From an uncultured Stenotrophomonas sp. (lineage in GTDB: Bacteria > Pseudomonadota > Gammaproteobacteria > Xanthomonadales > Xanthomonadaceae), in contig CAJYNG010000021.1 in assembly GCA_913775725.1 (NCBI GenBank), forward strand, positions 303,812 to 367,811: a DNA stretch of 64,000 nucleotides, given 5' to 3'. The notes under the pieces were generated by a model that worked only from the letters and a program-made list of their open reading frames with translations, searched no databases and was not told the origin of the DNA. How positions within the stretch are numbered: position 1 is the stretch's first letter; the number at the start of each line of letters is the position of its first letter. Made by a program: the position numbers and the translations under genes. Below, piece after piece: positions 26,836 through 35,678 of this stretch.

Positions 26836-29595
26836 TTACCCGCGTCGCCCACCCCTCGGCTTGTTGTGGCACAACGGGTAACTGGAGCACGACCGGAACG
26901 CCCCATGCGGCCCATTGCGGTCCACAAACACGCCCACCTTGCACACGGGGCAGCGCTCTTCCGAAATGGCCGCACCTGAAATTGCGGTCACTTCCACTGC
27001 CCCGTCCTTCACCAGCTCGTCCAGGAACGGCGAGTGCTTCCCCTGCAGGGTGAACATCGCCACCGAGCGTCGCGCACGCGTCAGCGCGACATAGAACAAC
27101 CGCCGTTCTTCGCTCAATGGGTAGGTATCCCCATCCGGCATCGCCAGCGAAAGCACCGGATCATCCGAGCGCAGGCTCGGGAAGCCGCGATTGACCATGC
27201 CCGGCAGGATCACATAGTCCGCCTCGCGCCCCTTCGAGCGATGAGCGGTCAGGAACTCGACGTCCATCGTGCTGCCAAAGGCCGTCTTCCAATCCGAAGG
27301 CACTGCACCGCGATCCGCGCGATACCGCCCCAGAACAAAGACCGTCACGCGCCCGTTACGGCCCTGCGCCACCACCCCGGACAACAACTGCTGATGCAGC
27401 CTGGCGAGGTACTGGCGAACGCCATCCTGCACCTCCTCACGCCGGTTCATCTGGAACGCCTGCAGCACCGGGCCCATTGCCGGCGCAGCAGAGCGAACTT
27501 CCTTGGTGATCTGCGCGGGATTGCGGCTGATGAAGCGGCTGGACACATCGCACAGTGCCTGCGGGCAGCGGAATGTCTGCTCGAGTTTCAGCACCTGGCC
27601 ATGGCCCATCCACTCGCGGAATCCGGTCATCACCGAAACGTCGGCACCGGCGAAGCGGTTGATCGACTGCCAGTCATCGCCCACCGCAAACAGATGGCGG
27701 CCCGGTTGGCTGACCAGCGCACGGCAGAGGCGTGCGCGGGCGCGCGATGCGTCCTGGAATTCGTCGGCCATCACCAGTTCGTAGGGTGATTCATAGTGGC
27801 CCTGTTCCAGCAGCCCGGCGGCCATGTTGAGCATGTCCTCGAAGTCGATGCTGCGCTCGTGAGCCAGTGCGTTGTCCCACGCCTGGAAAACCGGCCCTGC
27901 GATTTCCAGGAAGCGACGGTGTCGCTCCTTGAACTGATCCTCAGGCATCTGCCGCAGGCGTGCGGCCATATCGTCCAGCGTCAGGCAGTTGCTCTTGGCG
28001 TGGGCAATGAAGGTGCGCATCAAGCCGATCAGGTCCGCATCCGGCATCGGCCTGGCGCCCTGATCGGACAGTTCGCGGTCCGGGTTCGGGTCGAGTTCAA
28101 CATCAGACTCGCCAAGCTTCTCTGCGAGGTCCAGCAGAGCATGTCCGCTGCGCAGGCCAAAGGAGGTCGTCTCGACCAGGGCCGTGCCGCGCGCCACATG
28201 CTGCTGGCGCTTCCAGTGCATCCCTTCGCTGTAGTTGGCAAAGTGCTTCGGCGGCTGTCCATCGGCATCCAGCGCAAAGTGCTCGTGATACAGCCCGGCG
28301 TCCGGATAATAGAAGTCCGGGCGATACTGGCGGTGGGTGTCTGTCGCGGTATCGAACTCGTAGCGTCGCTCGTAGTCGTACGTCACGCCGTTGTAGAAGA
28401 GCCAGTCGGCGATCACGCACTCTTCCAGGCTCTTCGCCCGCTCTCCCTGCAGGGTGCGGATGTAGGGCGTGCCATCGCGGTCGTAGCCGTCGGCCTCCAT
28501 TTCCGCGCCGAATGGCGGCAGGTCGCGCCCGAACACCAGGCGGAACATGTCCCATTGGGTGCGGAAGTGGGTCGAGCGATCCTTCAGGTCGTCCACCAGT
28601 TCGGCCAGCTTGTTGAAGCCCAGCGTCGCGTCGACTGCCCATTCCGGGATATCGGGCTTGCGCCCTGTTGCTTTGGCGATGATGGACAGGCCGAGTGCAT
28701 GGAAGGTCCGTGCCTCGATTGCGATATCACCCATGCCCAATCGATCGAAGGAACGCTGTGCGCGTTCTTCAAGTTCCCTGGCGGCATCCTTGTTGAAGGC
28801 GAGCATCACGATCCGTTCGGGTTCGACAAAGCCGCGATCAATGGCGTAAGCAGCCTTGGCGACCATCGTGGAGGTCTTGCCAGAGCCGGCGGAGGCGACG
28901 ACCTGAACCCGGTTGTCGAAGCAGATGACGGCGCGGGCCTGTTCTTCGGTCAGGGGCTTGCTCTCGACCCGGTCCAGGAAGTCCTTGGCCAGCACCCGCT
29001 CGCGCGCTGCCATGGTCGCGTTGGCCTCGGCCCACACGGCAGGCCAATCCAGCTGCCAGTCGTGCAGGGCGTCCAGCGCTGCACGGTGGCTCGGCGAATG
29101 CAGGGCCTCGTGCACATCCTCATCCAGGAACAGTTGTTCAAGCTCACGTGGCGGGAGCGGCAGGGCGGGGCGCCCGGCCAGCAGCGTCTGCTGCTGCTCG
29201 TGGGTGATCCAGCGGCGGCCGGTGCTGCTCCGGTCGATGAGGGCGTCTGCTTCGGCCAGCCACGACTGGATCTGCTTCAGAATCGAGTCGAACAGGGCCT
29301 TGCGCCCCCGTGTGGTGCGCGCATAGCGCACCTGCTGCAGCGCTGCTGCAAGCCGCGACGCCTGCGCGTTGGGAAGCCCGTCCACCGACAGCCGCGCGGT
29401 GCTTCCTGTCTGCAGCTCGACCCGCGACCAGAAAAGCCCTGGAATGACCTGCACGCTGTGATCGTCATCCACGCGTTGCCGGTATTGCTGACCAGCGACG
29501 TTCAGCTCGATGTTCTCGCCATCCAGCTGCAGCCACCAATGTGGCGAACGAGTCACACGTTGGCCCCAGCTCGAGGGGCGCCATTCCATAGACAT
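26836..29595 (-). CDS. UvrD/Rep-type helicase, HelD-like, with zinc finger
   Basis: 919 aa from the ATG at 29595. A TTG at 29613 is possible. Superfamily 1 motifs: Walker A VVASAGSGKTSTM near residue 235, Walker B VMADEFQDASRAR near 605, FAVGDDWQSINRFAGAD, LEQTFRCPQ, and LFYVALTRARRSV near the end. Two additions stand out. The first is an insert around residue 400-430 with ERRYEF and YRPDFYYPDAGLYHEHF, which has the look of a PD-(D/E)xK nuclease core. The second is a C-terminal four-cysteine zinc finger of topoisomerase type (CPVCKVG ... SCSSYPLCHNKP). The N-terminal 190 residues resemble the helicase IV leader. It probably acts in DNA repair or recombination. Confidence 0.86.
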   Translation of the reverse strand: MSMEWRPSSWGQRVTRSPHWWLQLDGENIELNVAGQQYRQRVDDDHSVQVIPGLFWSRVELQTGSTARLSVDGLPNAQASRLAAALQQVRYARTTRGRKALFDSILKQIQSWLAEADALIDRSSTGRRWITHEQQQTLLAGRPALPLPPRELEQLFLDEDVHEALHSPSHRAALDALHDWQLDWPAVWAEANATMAARERVLAKDFLDRVESKPLTEEQARAVICFDNRVQVVASAGSGKTSTMVAKAAYAIDRGFVEPERIVMLAFNKDAARELEERAQRSFDRLGMGDIAIEARTFHALGLSIIAKATGRKPDIPEWAVDATLGFNKLAELVDDLKDRSTHFRTQWDMFRLVFGRDLPPFGAEMEADGYDRDGTPYIRTLQGERAKSLEECVIADWLFYNGVTYDYERRYEFDTATDTHRQYRPDFYYPDAGLYHEHFALDADGQPPKHFANYSEGMHWKRQQHVARGTALVETTSFGLRSGHALLDLAEKLGESDVELDPNPDRELSDQGARPMPDADLIGLMRTFIAHAKSNCLTLDDMAARLRQMPEDQFKERHRRFLEIAGPVFQAWDNALAHERSIDFEDMLNMAAGLLEQGHYESPYELVMADEFQDASRARARLCRALVSQPGRHLFAVGDDWQSINRFAGADVSVMTGFREWMGHGQVLKLEQTFRCPQALCDVSSRFISRNPAQITKEVRSAAPAMGPVLQAFQMNRREEVQDGVRQYLARLHQQLLSGVVAQGRNGRVTVFVLGRYRADRGAVPSDWKTAFGSTMDVEFLTAHRSKGREADYVILPGMVNRGFPSLRSDDPVLSLAMPDGDTYPLSEERRLFYVALTRARRSVAMFTLQGKHSPFLDELVKDGAVEVTAISGAAISEERCPVCKVGVFVDRNGPHGAFRSCSSYPLCHNKPRGGRRG

Positions 29596-29741
29596 CCAGG
29601 TACTGCCTTGCAAGCGTCAACTGGGCATGTAGAGCCCCTAAGCCCGCATGATAAGGGGCCTTGACGTTGCATGTGGCCTTTCACACACGGGCAGGACGCG
29701 TCCGGATGCCGTCCATCACAGCTCGTCCAACAGTCTGGCGC

Positions 29742-29987
29742 ATGACATCATGGGGCGTCCGGATCCAGGAGTTGGCCAGTGAAATTGACTGGGACCGCGT
29801 GGGAACCTTGAAGCACACCGGTGGCGGCTACGATATCCGGACGGACCCACTGAGGATCCTGGTGACCACCGCGAAGCAAGGGCATGAGGGCGAAGTCTCC
29901 GACATGCTTATCGTGATGGACGATGGCACCGTCATTCCGCCCAACGGAATCCTGCGTTTGGCACGGGCGCCGGGCCGGATCCCTTAG
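29742..29987 (+). CDS. small hypothetical protein
   Basis: 81 aa from the ATG at 29742. In-frame starts upstream (29661, 29706) would add residues that read as non-protein. The acidic soluble sequence (MTSWGVRIQELASEIDWDRVGTL, ILVTTAKQGHEGEVSDMLIVMDDGTVIPPNG) has no motif I recognise. It is divergent from the helicase gene, and convergent with another small gene. Confidence 0.5.
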   Translation: MTSWGVRIQELASEIDWDRVGTLKHTGGGYDIRTDPLRILVTTAKQGHEGEVSDMLIVMDDGTVIPPNGILRLARAPGRIP

Positions 29988-30025
29988 GCGTTCCGATAGC
30001 TGCAGCGTCAGCGGCAATTGCTGAA

Positions 30026-30253
30026 TCACTCGTAGGCACGGTCCCGCTTTGCAGGGGGCACCTCAACCACGTCTCCCCGCCGGATCAGCTCATCCAGATC
30101 CACGGCCGATGCCGCCAATGCCTCCTGCGCATCGAAATCCCATTTTTTTCTGTACTCACGCCCCAGAAGATCGCAGACCGCCTTGGCGCGCTGGTAGGCA
30201 TCGTTCTTCGCGTCATCCTGCATCAACTCATCGCGATGGATCTGGCAGAGCAT
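30026..30253 (-). CDS. small hypothetical protein
   Basis: 75 aa, charged and helical (MQDDAKNDAYQRAKAVCDLLGREYRKKWDFDAQEALAASAVDLDELIRRGDVVEVPP). The start could be the first or the second methionine (residue 11). It has no signal peptide and no recognised domain. Confidence 0.5.
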   Translation of the reverse strand: MLCQIHRDELMQDDAKNDAYQRAKAVCDLLGREYRKKWDFDAQEALAASAVDLDELIRRGDVVEVPPAKRDRAYE

Positions 30254-30318
30254 CAGCTGGTGCGCGTCTTCACCGCTTCACCATTCGTTGCCGGATGGAA
30301 TCCGCTGGGGAGACTTCC

Positions 30319-31308
30319 TCAGCCATTCACATCCACGACAATCCGCCCACGCACGTTGCCCGGAATGATCTGCTCGTAGACCTCAAGCACGTCGGCAAGT
30401 CCAATCAGCTGCACCGTGCTTTCAAGTTTCTGCGGATCCAGGTCGGTGGCAAGTCGGTCCCATGCACGCTGGCGAACGTCCTGCGGTGCATTCACCGAAT
30501 CCACGCCCGCAAGGGTCACGTTGCGGAGAATGAAGGGCAGCACCGAACCGTGCAGTGCATCGCTCTGCGCCAGTCCACAGGCGGCGACGGCACCGCGGTA
30601 CTTGGTCTCGGCGATGGCGTTGACAAGGGTAGGGCCACCGGCCACATCCACCACGCCGGCCCAGCGCTCGGCACTCACCGGCCGGTCGCGCGGTTCCGAA
30701 AGCTGCGCGCGATCGATGATCTCGGCGGCACCCAGGCTGTGCAGATATTCGGCGTGTTCCGGGCGTCCGGTGGCGGCCACCACGCGATAGCCCAGCTTTG
30801 AAAGGATCGCCACCGCAATCGAACCGACGCCACCGTTGGCGCCGGTCACCAGTACATCGCCCTTGTCAGGGGTCACGCCGGCATCTTCCAGTGCCAGCAC
30901 GCACAGCATGGCGGTGTAGCCGGCGGTACCGATGGCCATGGCATCGCGGGTGGTCAGGTTGCCGGGAATCCTGTTGAGCCATTCGCCACGCACGCGGGCA
31001 CGCTGTGCCAGGCCGCCATGGTGGCCCATGCTCAGGTCCGAGCCATTCAACACGACACGGTCACCAGGCTGGAAATCGGCATTGCTCGACTCCAGCACCA
31101 CGCCGGAAAGGTCGATGCCGGGAATCAACGGGAAGGTGCGGATGACCGGGCGCGTATTGGTGAGGGCCAGTGCGTCCTTGTAGTTCAGCGTTGAATATTC
31201 GACCTGCACCAGCACGTCGCCGTCCATCAGGTTGGCGTCATCGAAATCGACCAGTTCCGTGGATACGCCGTCGTTCGTTTTGCGGGTCAGCAGTGCCTTG
31301 AAACTCAT
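30319..31308 (-). CDS. MDR-family oxidoreductase, acrylyl-CoA reductase AcuI/YhdH type
   Basis: 329 aa, no zinc-ligand set. Typical AcuI/YhdH blocks are YSTLNYKDALALTNTRPVIRTFPLIPGIDLSGVV, GHHGGLAQRARV, AIGTAGYTAMLCVLALE, VTGANGGVGSIAVAILSKLGY (NADPH fold) and AACGLAQ. Members reduce acryloyl-CoA to propionyl-CoA or act on quinone-like substrates. It is divergent from an HxlR regulator with 102 bases between, so it is probably induced through that regulator by reactive electrophiles. Confidence 0.88.
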   Translation of the reverse strand: MSFKALLTRKTNDGVSTELVDFDDANLMDGDVLVQVEYSTLNYKDALALTNTRPVIRTFPLIPGIDLSGVVLESSNADFQPGDRVVLNGSDLSMGHHGGLAQRARVRGEWLNRIPGNLTTRDAMAIGTAGYTAMLCVLALEDAGVTPDKGDVLVTGANGGVGSIAVAILSKLGYRVVAATGRPEHAEYLHSLGAAEIIDRAQLSEPRDRPVSAERWAGVVDVAGGPTLVNAIAETKYRGAVAACGLAQSDALHGSVLPFILRNVTLAGVDSVNAPQDVRQRAWDRLATDLDPQKLESTVQLIGLADVLEVYEQIIPGNVRGRIVVDVNG

Positions 31309-31410
31309 GGTGGGGGCTCACGTTCAGTGGATGAGCCCATGCTAGGCTCGCACCGTTATCGCAACAAGAACGATGATTTTCCGTAGGTACTATGGTTTTC
31401 CGGAGTATTC

Positions 31411-31758
31411 ATGCGTAGCAAGCGTTGGGACGGCAAGAGCGGGTGCGCCGTGGAAGTCACGCTGTCGGTCATGGGTGGCGTCTGGAAGCCTGTCATCCTC
31501 TTTCACCTGATGACGGGCAAGCGGCGTTTCATGGAACTGACGCGGCGGGTGCCCAATGCCACCCAGTCCATGCTCACCAGCCAGCTGCGTGAACTGGAAG
31601 CCGATGGCGTGGTGATCCGCCACGTGTACCCGGAAGTGCCGCCGAAGGTGGAGTACGAGCTTTCCGAGTTCGGGCGCACGCTGGTTCCGGTGCTGCTGGC
31701 CATGCGCGAGTGGGGTGAAACCTATCGCGGCCATAGAAGCACGGACAGCGACCGCTGA
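31411..31758 (+). CDS. HxlR-family transcriptional regulator
   Basis: 115 aa winged helix-turn-helix protein (CAVEVTLSVMGGVWKPVILFHLMTGKRRFMELTRRVPNATQSMLTSQLRELEADGVV). HxlR/YodB regulators often sense electrophiles via an N-terminal cysteine, and here Cys12 is in that place. It is divergent from the AcuI-like gene, its likely target. Confidence 0.9.
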   Translation: MRSKRWDGKSGCAVEVTLSVMGGVWKPVILFHLMTGKRRFMELTRRVPNATQSMLTSQLRELEADGVVIRHVYPEVPPKVEYELSEFGRTLVPVLLAMREWGETYRGHRSTDSDR

Positions 31759-31886
31759 GACCTGAAGCGGAGCGCCGCAGCAATAACCGCAGTACTGCAG
31801 GCGGCGCATGTGGAGCGCCGCCTGGTTCCATGAAGGGCTGCGACGCGGTCAACAAGGCATCCACCGAGGAAGGATCGGTGGAGTGA

Positions 31887-32309
31887 GGGGATCCTCGGGA
31901 TCGGCTCGATCTGCGGATTGCGCGGCCCGACGTCATGGGCGTGACGCCTTACGCCATCGATGAAACGAGGATGGAGGTTTTCTCGAAGGAGTACCAGGCA
32001 CGCTATGGAAAGCCGCCCACCCGCAATCCTGCCTATGAAGATGACGGGTACATCGCGCGCGCTCCCAGCGGCAGCCTGACCACATTCATCAAATGCGAAA
32101 GCACGGCGTTCAGGGGGGATGGCGTTCGCCTGCAGGGCGATCAGGTCATCAGTGAGCAAGGACAAGCCGCCGCGGGGTGCTTCCACTATTTCTCGGATGT
32201 GGAGAACAAGCTTTCCATCTCGCTGAACTACAAGCGGGCTTTCCTGGCGGACTGGAAGCGGATGGAAGATGCGGTGCGGAATGATCTCGCGCGCTCCCGA
32301 GTCCGGTAG
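31887..32309 (+). pseudogene. probable remnant of an immunity-like protein
   Basis: The reading frame is protein-like from 31887 (DPRDRLDLRIARPDVMGVTPYAIDE) although the first ATG is at 31935, and an in-frame TGA sits at 31884-31886 just before. The C-terminal half (TFIKCESTAF ... GCFHYFSDVENKLSISLNYKRAFLADWKRMEDAVRNDL) resembles, by pattern only, the C-x-H-x-F ... LxxW endings of immunity proteins for phospholipase-type toxins. It ends 22 bases before the next frame. If translated from 31935 it would be 124 aa. The N-terminal export signal expected of such a protein is missing. Confidence 0.45.
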
Positions 32310-32331
32310 TGAGTGCATTCAGAAGCAGGCA

Positions 32332-32964
32332 ATGGGCGGATTGACGCAAGAGAATCTCAGGATTCTGGCCAGCTATGCCAAGGCCAGAAACCGCGAGTTG
32401 TACTGGAACTATCTGTCGCAGCTGCCAGATGCGGATGGCTATGGCACGCTTGCGCTGGGTGTTGTTCGCAACGACAGCCTGCCAGGCCGCGTTGCAAACA
32501 GCTACGCACAGGACTATGCCCGTGATCAGGAGGGCAAGGGCTCCGGCTTTCCCGACGCGCAGTTGAGCGAGCGCCAATGGGAGATGTTTGGGCAGACGCT
32601 TCTGCGCCAGGACATGGAGCGACGCCTGTACTGGATGGAGCAGGAGCGTTCCGACCTGGCACTGAATCTTCCCGGCAAGGATGTGATGCTGGCTCATGAC
32701 CGGGCATTTGATCGGCATGAACTTGATCCCAACTGCTGGACGCTGCGCGTGGTGACGGAGCCGTGCCCACCAAGGTGGGCACCTACCACAGCGATGCGTC
32801 GTAACAGCCGGTACCCGGGCGCTACTTCGCCGGGGCGTCTGCTGTCTGCGCGGCCACCATGGCCTGCTGCATTTCCTTCAGCGACAGATAGCCATCGCCA
32901 TCAGTATCCAGCCCCGCGAAATACTTCGCGATTTCCGGCACCACCGCGGCTTCCTTCCTGCTGA
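32332..32964 (+). pseudogene. probable 5' fragment of a toxin/effector gene, cut at a REP element
   Basis: From the ATG at 32332 about 143 codons look like protein (MGGLTQENLRILASYAKARN, GYGTLALGVVRNDSLPGRVA, QLSERQWEMFGQTLL, DPNCWTLRVV). The frame then enters a GTAG palindrome at 32763-32786 and continues to 32964 with arginine/proline-rich sequence opposite the EF-hand gene, which is not credible protein. I read this as the N-terminal part of a larger effector whose 3' part was lost. The position directly after an immunity-like remnant supports that. I cannot name the family. Confidence 0.45.
32763..32786. repeat. SMAG/REP element at the break of the effector-like frame
   Basis: The palindrome GTGCCCACCAAGGTGGGCAC is followed by CTAC at 32783-32786, that is, a GTAG element in minus orientation. 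It marks where the upstream frame stops looking like protein. Confidence 0.75.
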
Positions 32965-33199
32965 TCTTTCCGTCTTTGTCGGCATCCATTTCCTTGAACG
33001 CGGCGTCGATGGAGTCGGCCTGCCTGCTGAAGCGTGCCTGCTGGTACCTCGCGTACTCGGACTTGTCGATGTGACCATCGCTGTTGCTGTCCATGACGGC
33101 GAAGCTGGAGTCGATATAGGCCAGCTTCGGGTCGCTGCTGGCGGCACGGCCAATCAGCGGTGCGGTACACAGGGCGATGATGAGTAGCGTCTTGTTCAT
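32822..33199 (-). CDS. secreted EF-hand protein
   Basis: 125 aa with a signal peptide (MNKTLLIIALCTAPLIGRAA) and three canonical calcium-binding loops: DSNSDGHIDKSE (37-48), DADKDGKISRKE (72-83) and DTDGDGYLSLKE (98-109), each with Asp at 1, 3 or 5 and Glu at 12. It is presumably a periplasmic calcium-binding protein. Similar small EF-hand proteins are frequent in Xanthomonadaceae. The partner is unknown. Confidence 0.85.
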   Translation of the reverse strand: MNKTLLIIALCTAPLIGRAASSDPKLAYIDSSFAVMDSNSDGHIDKSEYARYQQARFSRQADSIDAAFKEMDADKDGKISRKEAAVVPEIAKYFAGLDTDGDGYLSLKEMQQAMVAAQTADAPAK

Positions 33200-33229
33200 G
33201 CGGTCGGTTCCTTCGGAATGCAGAGCAGG

Positions 33230-33616
33230 TCAGCGGCAGGGATAGCTGTAGCCATCCGAACCTCGGTAGGTGTCGCTGCGGCGGTCGTAGTTGCCGTAGC
33301 GGTTCATGCAGTAGTCGGCGCGCTCGCGGATCTCACGCTCGCGCTTGGCCGCGGCGGCGATCACGCCGGCCACCACCGCCGCGCCCACAACGCCCACAAC
33401 TACGCGCTTGGCCTTGGCATCGTCGCGCCGGTCGCGCTCACGTTCGCGTTCGCGGCGCTCCCAGTCATCGCGCTGGCGGTCCTGGTAGCCTCGGTCCCAT
33501 CCAGAGCGGTAGCCATCCCGGTTCTGTGCGTGCGCCTGGCCCGCATAGGGCAGCAGTACCAGCAGCTGCAGTGCGGCACCCAGCAGCAATGCTGTACGTC
33601 CTGTCTTCTGAAACAT
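33230..33616 (-). CDS. small secreted arginine-rich protein
   Basis: 128 aa from the ATG at 33616. There is a signal peptide (MFQKTGRTALLLGAALQLLVLLPYAGQAHAQ), a highly charged Arg/Asp/Glu repeat (DRQRDDWERRERERERDRRDD), a hydrophobic Ala/Val/Gly stretch (VVVGVVGAAVVAGVIAAAA) and a C-terminal part with two cysteines (YCMNRYGNYDRRSDTYRGSDGYSYPCR). It has no recognised domain. A motif shared with the macA and response-regulator promoters lies 47 bases upstream, so it may belong to that regulon. Confidence 0.7.
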   Translation of the reverse strand: MFQKTGRTALLLGAALQLLVLLPYAGQAHAQNRDGYRSGWDRGYQDRQRDDWERRERERERDRRDDAKAKRVVVGVVGAAVVAGVIAAAAKREREIRERADYCMNRYGNYDRRSDTYRGSDGYSYPCR

Positions 33617-33662
33617 CGCTCCGCTCCTTTGCGGCTGTGTTGTTCGTGCCAGTACAGCGCGC

Positions 33663-33679
33663 GGACATTGCGCGAACCT
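33663..33679 (-). promoter_or_regulatory. shared motif, candidate response-regulator box
   Basis: GGACATTGCGCGAACCT, upstream of the gene starting at 33616. It matches the motifs at 37672, 39841 and (in part) 36977. In the transcription direction it reads AGGTTCGCGCAATGTCC, two GTTC-like half-sites 11 bases apart. Confidence 0.5.
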
Positions 33680-33707
33680 GTAGCAATGTGCGCTGGATGC
33701 ACGTCGT

Positions 33708-35678
33708 TCAGCGCACCAGCGCTTCCACCGGGTCCAGCTGAGCCGCACGGCGTGCCGGCAGGAAGCCGAAACCAATACCGATCAGGCTGCTGCAGGCAAA
33801 CGCTGCCAGAATCGAGGTCGTCGAGAACACCAGCGAAAAGCCGATGTCGGCCAGTGCCAGCACTGCCCCCAGCGCAAGCGCCACGCAGATACCCAACACG
33901 CCACCAAGCAGGCAGACCAGCACTGACTCGATCAGGAACTGCTGCAGGATGTCGCTGCGGCGGGCGCCCACCGCCATGCGCACGCCGATCTCACGCGTAC
34001 GCTCGGTTACCGACACCAGCATGATGTTCATCACCCCGATGCCGCCCACCACCAACGCGATGGCGGCAATGGAGCTGATCATCAGCGTGAGGATGCGGGT
34101 GGTCTGCTCGATTGAAGTGCGGATCTGCGCGTTATTGCTCATGTAGAAGTCCTGCCGCCCGTGGCGGCGCTCCAGCAGCCGGCGGATGGAGGCCTCCGCG
34201 GCCTGTATGCCTACGGTGTCGGACACGCGTACGGTGATGCTGGATACATGGCTCTGCCCCAACATGCGCGCCATGGCGGTGGTGTAGGGCACCCATACCT
34301 GCAGCAACGAGGCATCGCCGACGGCGCCGGCTTCCTTCTTCACCACGCCCACCACCCGCACCGGGACATTGCCAAGCAACAGGGTCTGGCCGATCGGGTC
34401 TTCCTGTGCGGCGAAGAACCGTGCGCGCGTGTTGGCGTCGATCACCACCACCTGCTGGTAACCGGCGACGGCGGACTGGCCAAAGAAGCGGCCTTGCCCC
34501 AGCTTCAGGCCGTGCACGCGGAAGTACTGCTCACTCACGCCCTGCATCTGCACGTTGGCCGAGCGGTTGCCACGTTGCGCGGTGCCGCTGCTGGCGACGC
34601 CGGGTGTGGCGCTGTCCACGAACGGTTGCCCGGCCAGCGCGGTGCTGTCGCCGGGCGTCAGGGTCTCGACCTGTGCGGCGTGTACATCGCCGAAGCCGGA
34701 GCCCGGATAGACCTCGATGGTGGTGGTGCCCAGCGAAGCGATGTTGGACAGGATGGCCTGACGTGCGCCCGTGCCCAGGGCTACCACCGACACCACTGAG
34801 GCAATGCCGATGATGATGCCGAGCATGGTCAGGAAGGTGCGCATGCGGTGTGCGTTCATCGCGCGCAGGGCCATGCGGAAGGCTTCGCTGAAGCGGTCGC
34901 GCAGGGCTTGCCAGCCGGTGCCTTCGCTGCGCGCCTGCAGGGTGGCTGCGGTGGGGCCAGCGGCCGCTGTCGCGGCAGCGGTAGGGCGATCATCGACGAT
35001 ACGCCCATCGCGGATTTCGATGATGCGCTGTGCATGCTCGGCCACGGCCATGTCATGGGTGACCAGCACCACGGTATGGCCTTCGGCGTGCAGTTCGCCC
35101 AGGATCTTCATCACCTCCTTGCCGGACTGGGTGTCCAATGCGCCGGTGGGCTCGTCGGCGAAGATCACCGCGCCGCCGTTCATCAGCGCGCGCGCGATCG
35201 ACACGCGCTGCTGCTGCCCGCCGGACAGCTCGCCGGGCAGGTGTTGCATGCGTTCGCCCAGGCCCAGCCGCGCCAACAGCTCACCCGCCCGGGCATGGCG
35301 CATGGTGGCAGGCATTCCCGCATAGATTGCCGGCACTTCCACATTGCCCAGTGCGGTCAGATCGGTCAGCAGGTGGTAGCGCTGGAAGATGAAGCCGAAG
35401 TGCTCGCGGCGCAGTTCGGCGAGTTCATCGGGCGACATCTGTGCGGTTTCGCGACCGGCGATCTGATACGCGCCGGCCGAGGGCCGATCCAGGCAGCCCA
35501 GAATGTTCATCAGGGTGGATTTGCCCGAACCGGACTGGCCGACGATGGCCACCAGCTCACCGCCACGGATATCCAGATCGATGCCATCGAGCACGACCAG
35601 GGTCTGTTCGCCGGCTGCAAATTCGCGGCGGATGCCGCGCACACGCAGCAGTGGTGCATCCTTCTCTGCGCCCGTCAT
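33708..35678 (-). CDS. macB: MacB-type ABC transporter, ATPase and permease
   Basis: 656 aa. The N-terminal ABC domain has Walker A IVGQSGSGKSTLMN, signature LSGGQQQRVSIARAL and Walker B VIFADEPTGALD (residues about 10-235). One membrane helix follows near 275, then a large periplasmic domain and three C-terminal helices (IAAIALVVGGIGVMNIMLVSVTERTREIGVRMAVGAR is the FtsX-type signature). With MacA and an outer-membrane channel it exports macrolides, peptides or lipids from the periplasm. No tolC-like gene is adjacent. The start overlaps the macA stop (ATGA). Confidence 0.94.
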   Translation of the reverse strand: MTGAEKDAPLLRVRGIRREFAAGEQTLVVLDGIDLDIRGGELVAIVGQSGSGKSTLMNILGCLDRPSAGAYQIAGRETAQMSPDELAELRREHFGFIFQRYHLLTDLTALGNVEVPAIYAGMPATMRHARAGELLARLGLGERMQHLPGELSGGQQQRVSIARALMNGGAVIFADEPTGALDTQSGKEVMKILGELHAEGHTVVLVTHDMAVAEHAQRIIEIRDGRIVDDRPTAAATAAAGPTAATLQARSEGTGWQALRDRFSEAFRMALRAMNAHRMRTFLTMLGIIIGIASVVSVVALGTGARQAILSNIASLGTTTIEVYPGSGFGDVHAAQVETLTPGDSTALAGQPFVDSATPGVASSGTAQRGNRSANVQMQGVSEQYFRVHGLKLGQGRFFGQSAVAGYQQVVVIDANTRARFFAAQEDPIGQTLLLGNVPVRVVGVVKKEAGAVGDASLLQVWVPYTTAMARMLGQSHVSSITVRVSDTVGIQAAEASIRRLLERRHGRQDFYMSNNAQIRTSIEQTTRILTLMISSIAAIALVVGGIGVMNIMLVSVTERTREIGVRMAVGARRSDILQQFLIESVLVCLLGGVLGICVALALGAVLALADIGFSLVFSTTSILAAFACSSLIGIGFGFLPARRAAQLDPVEALVR

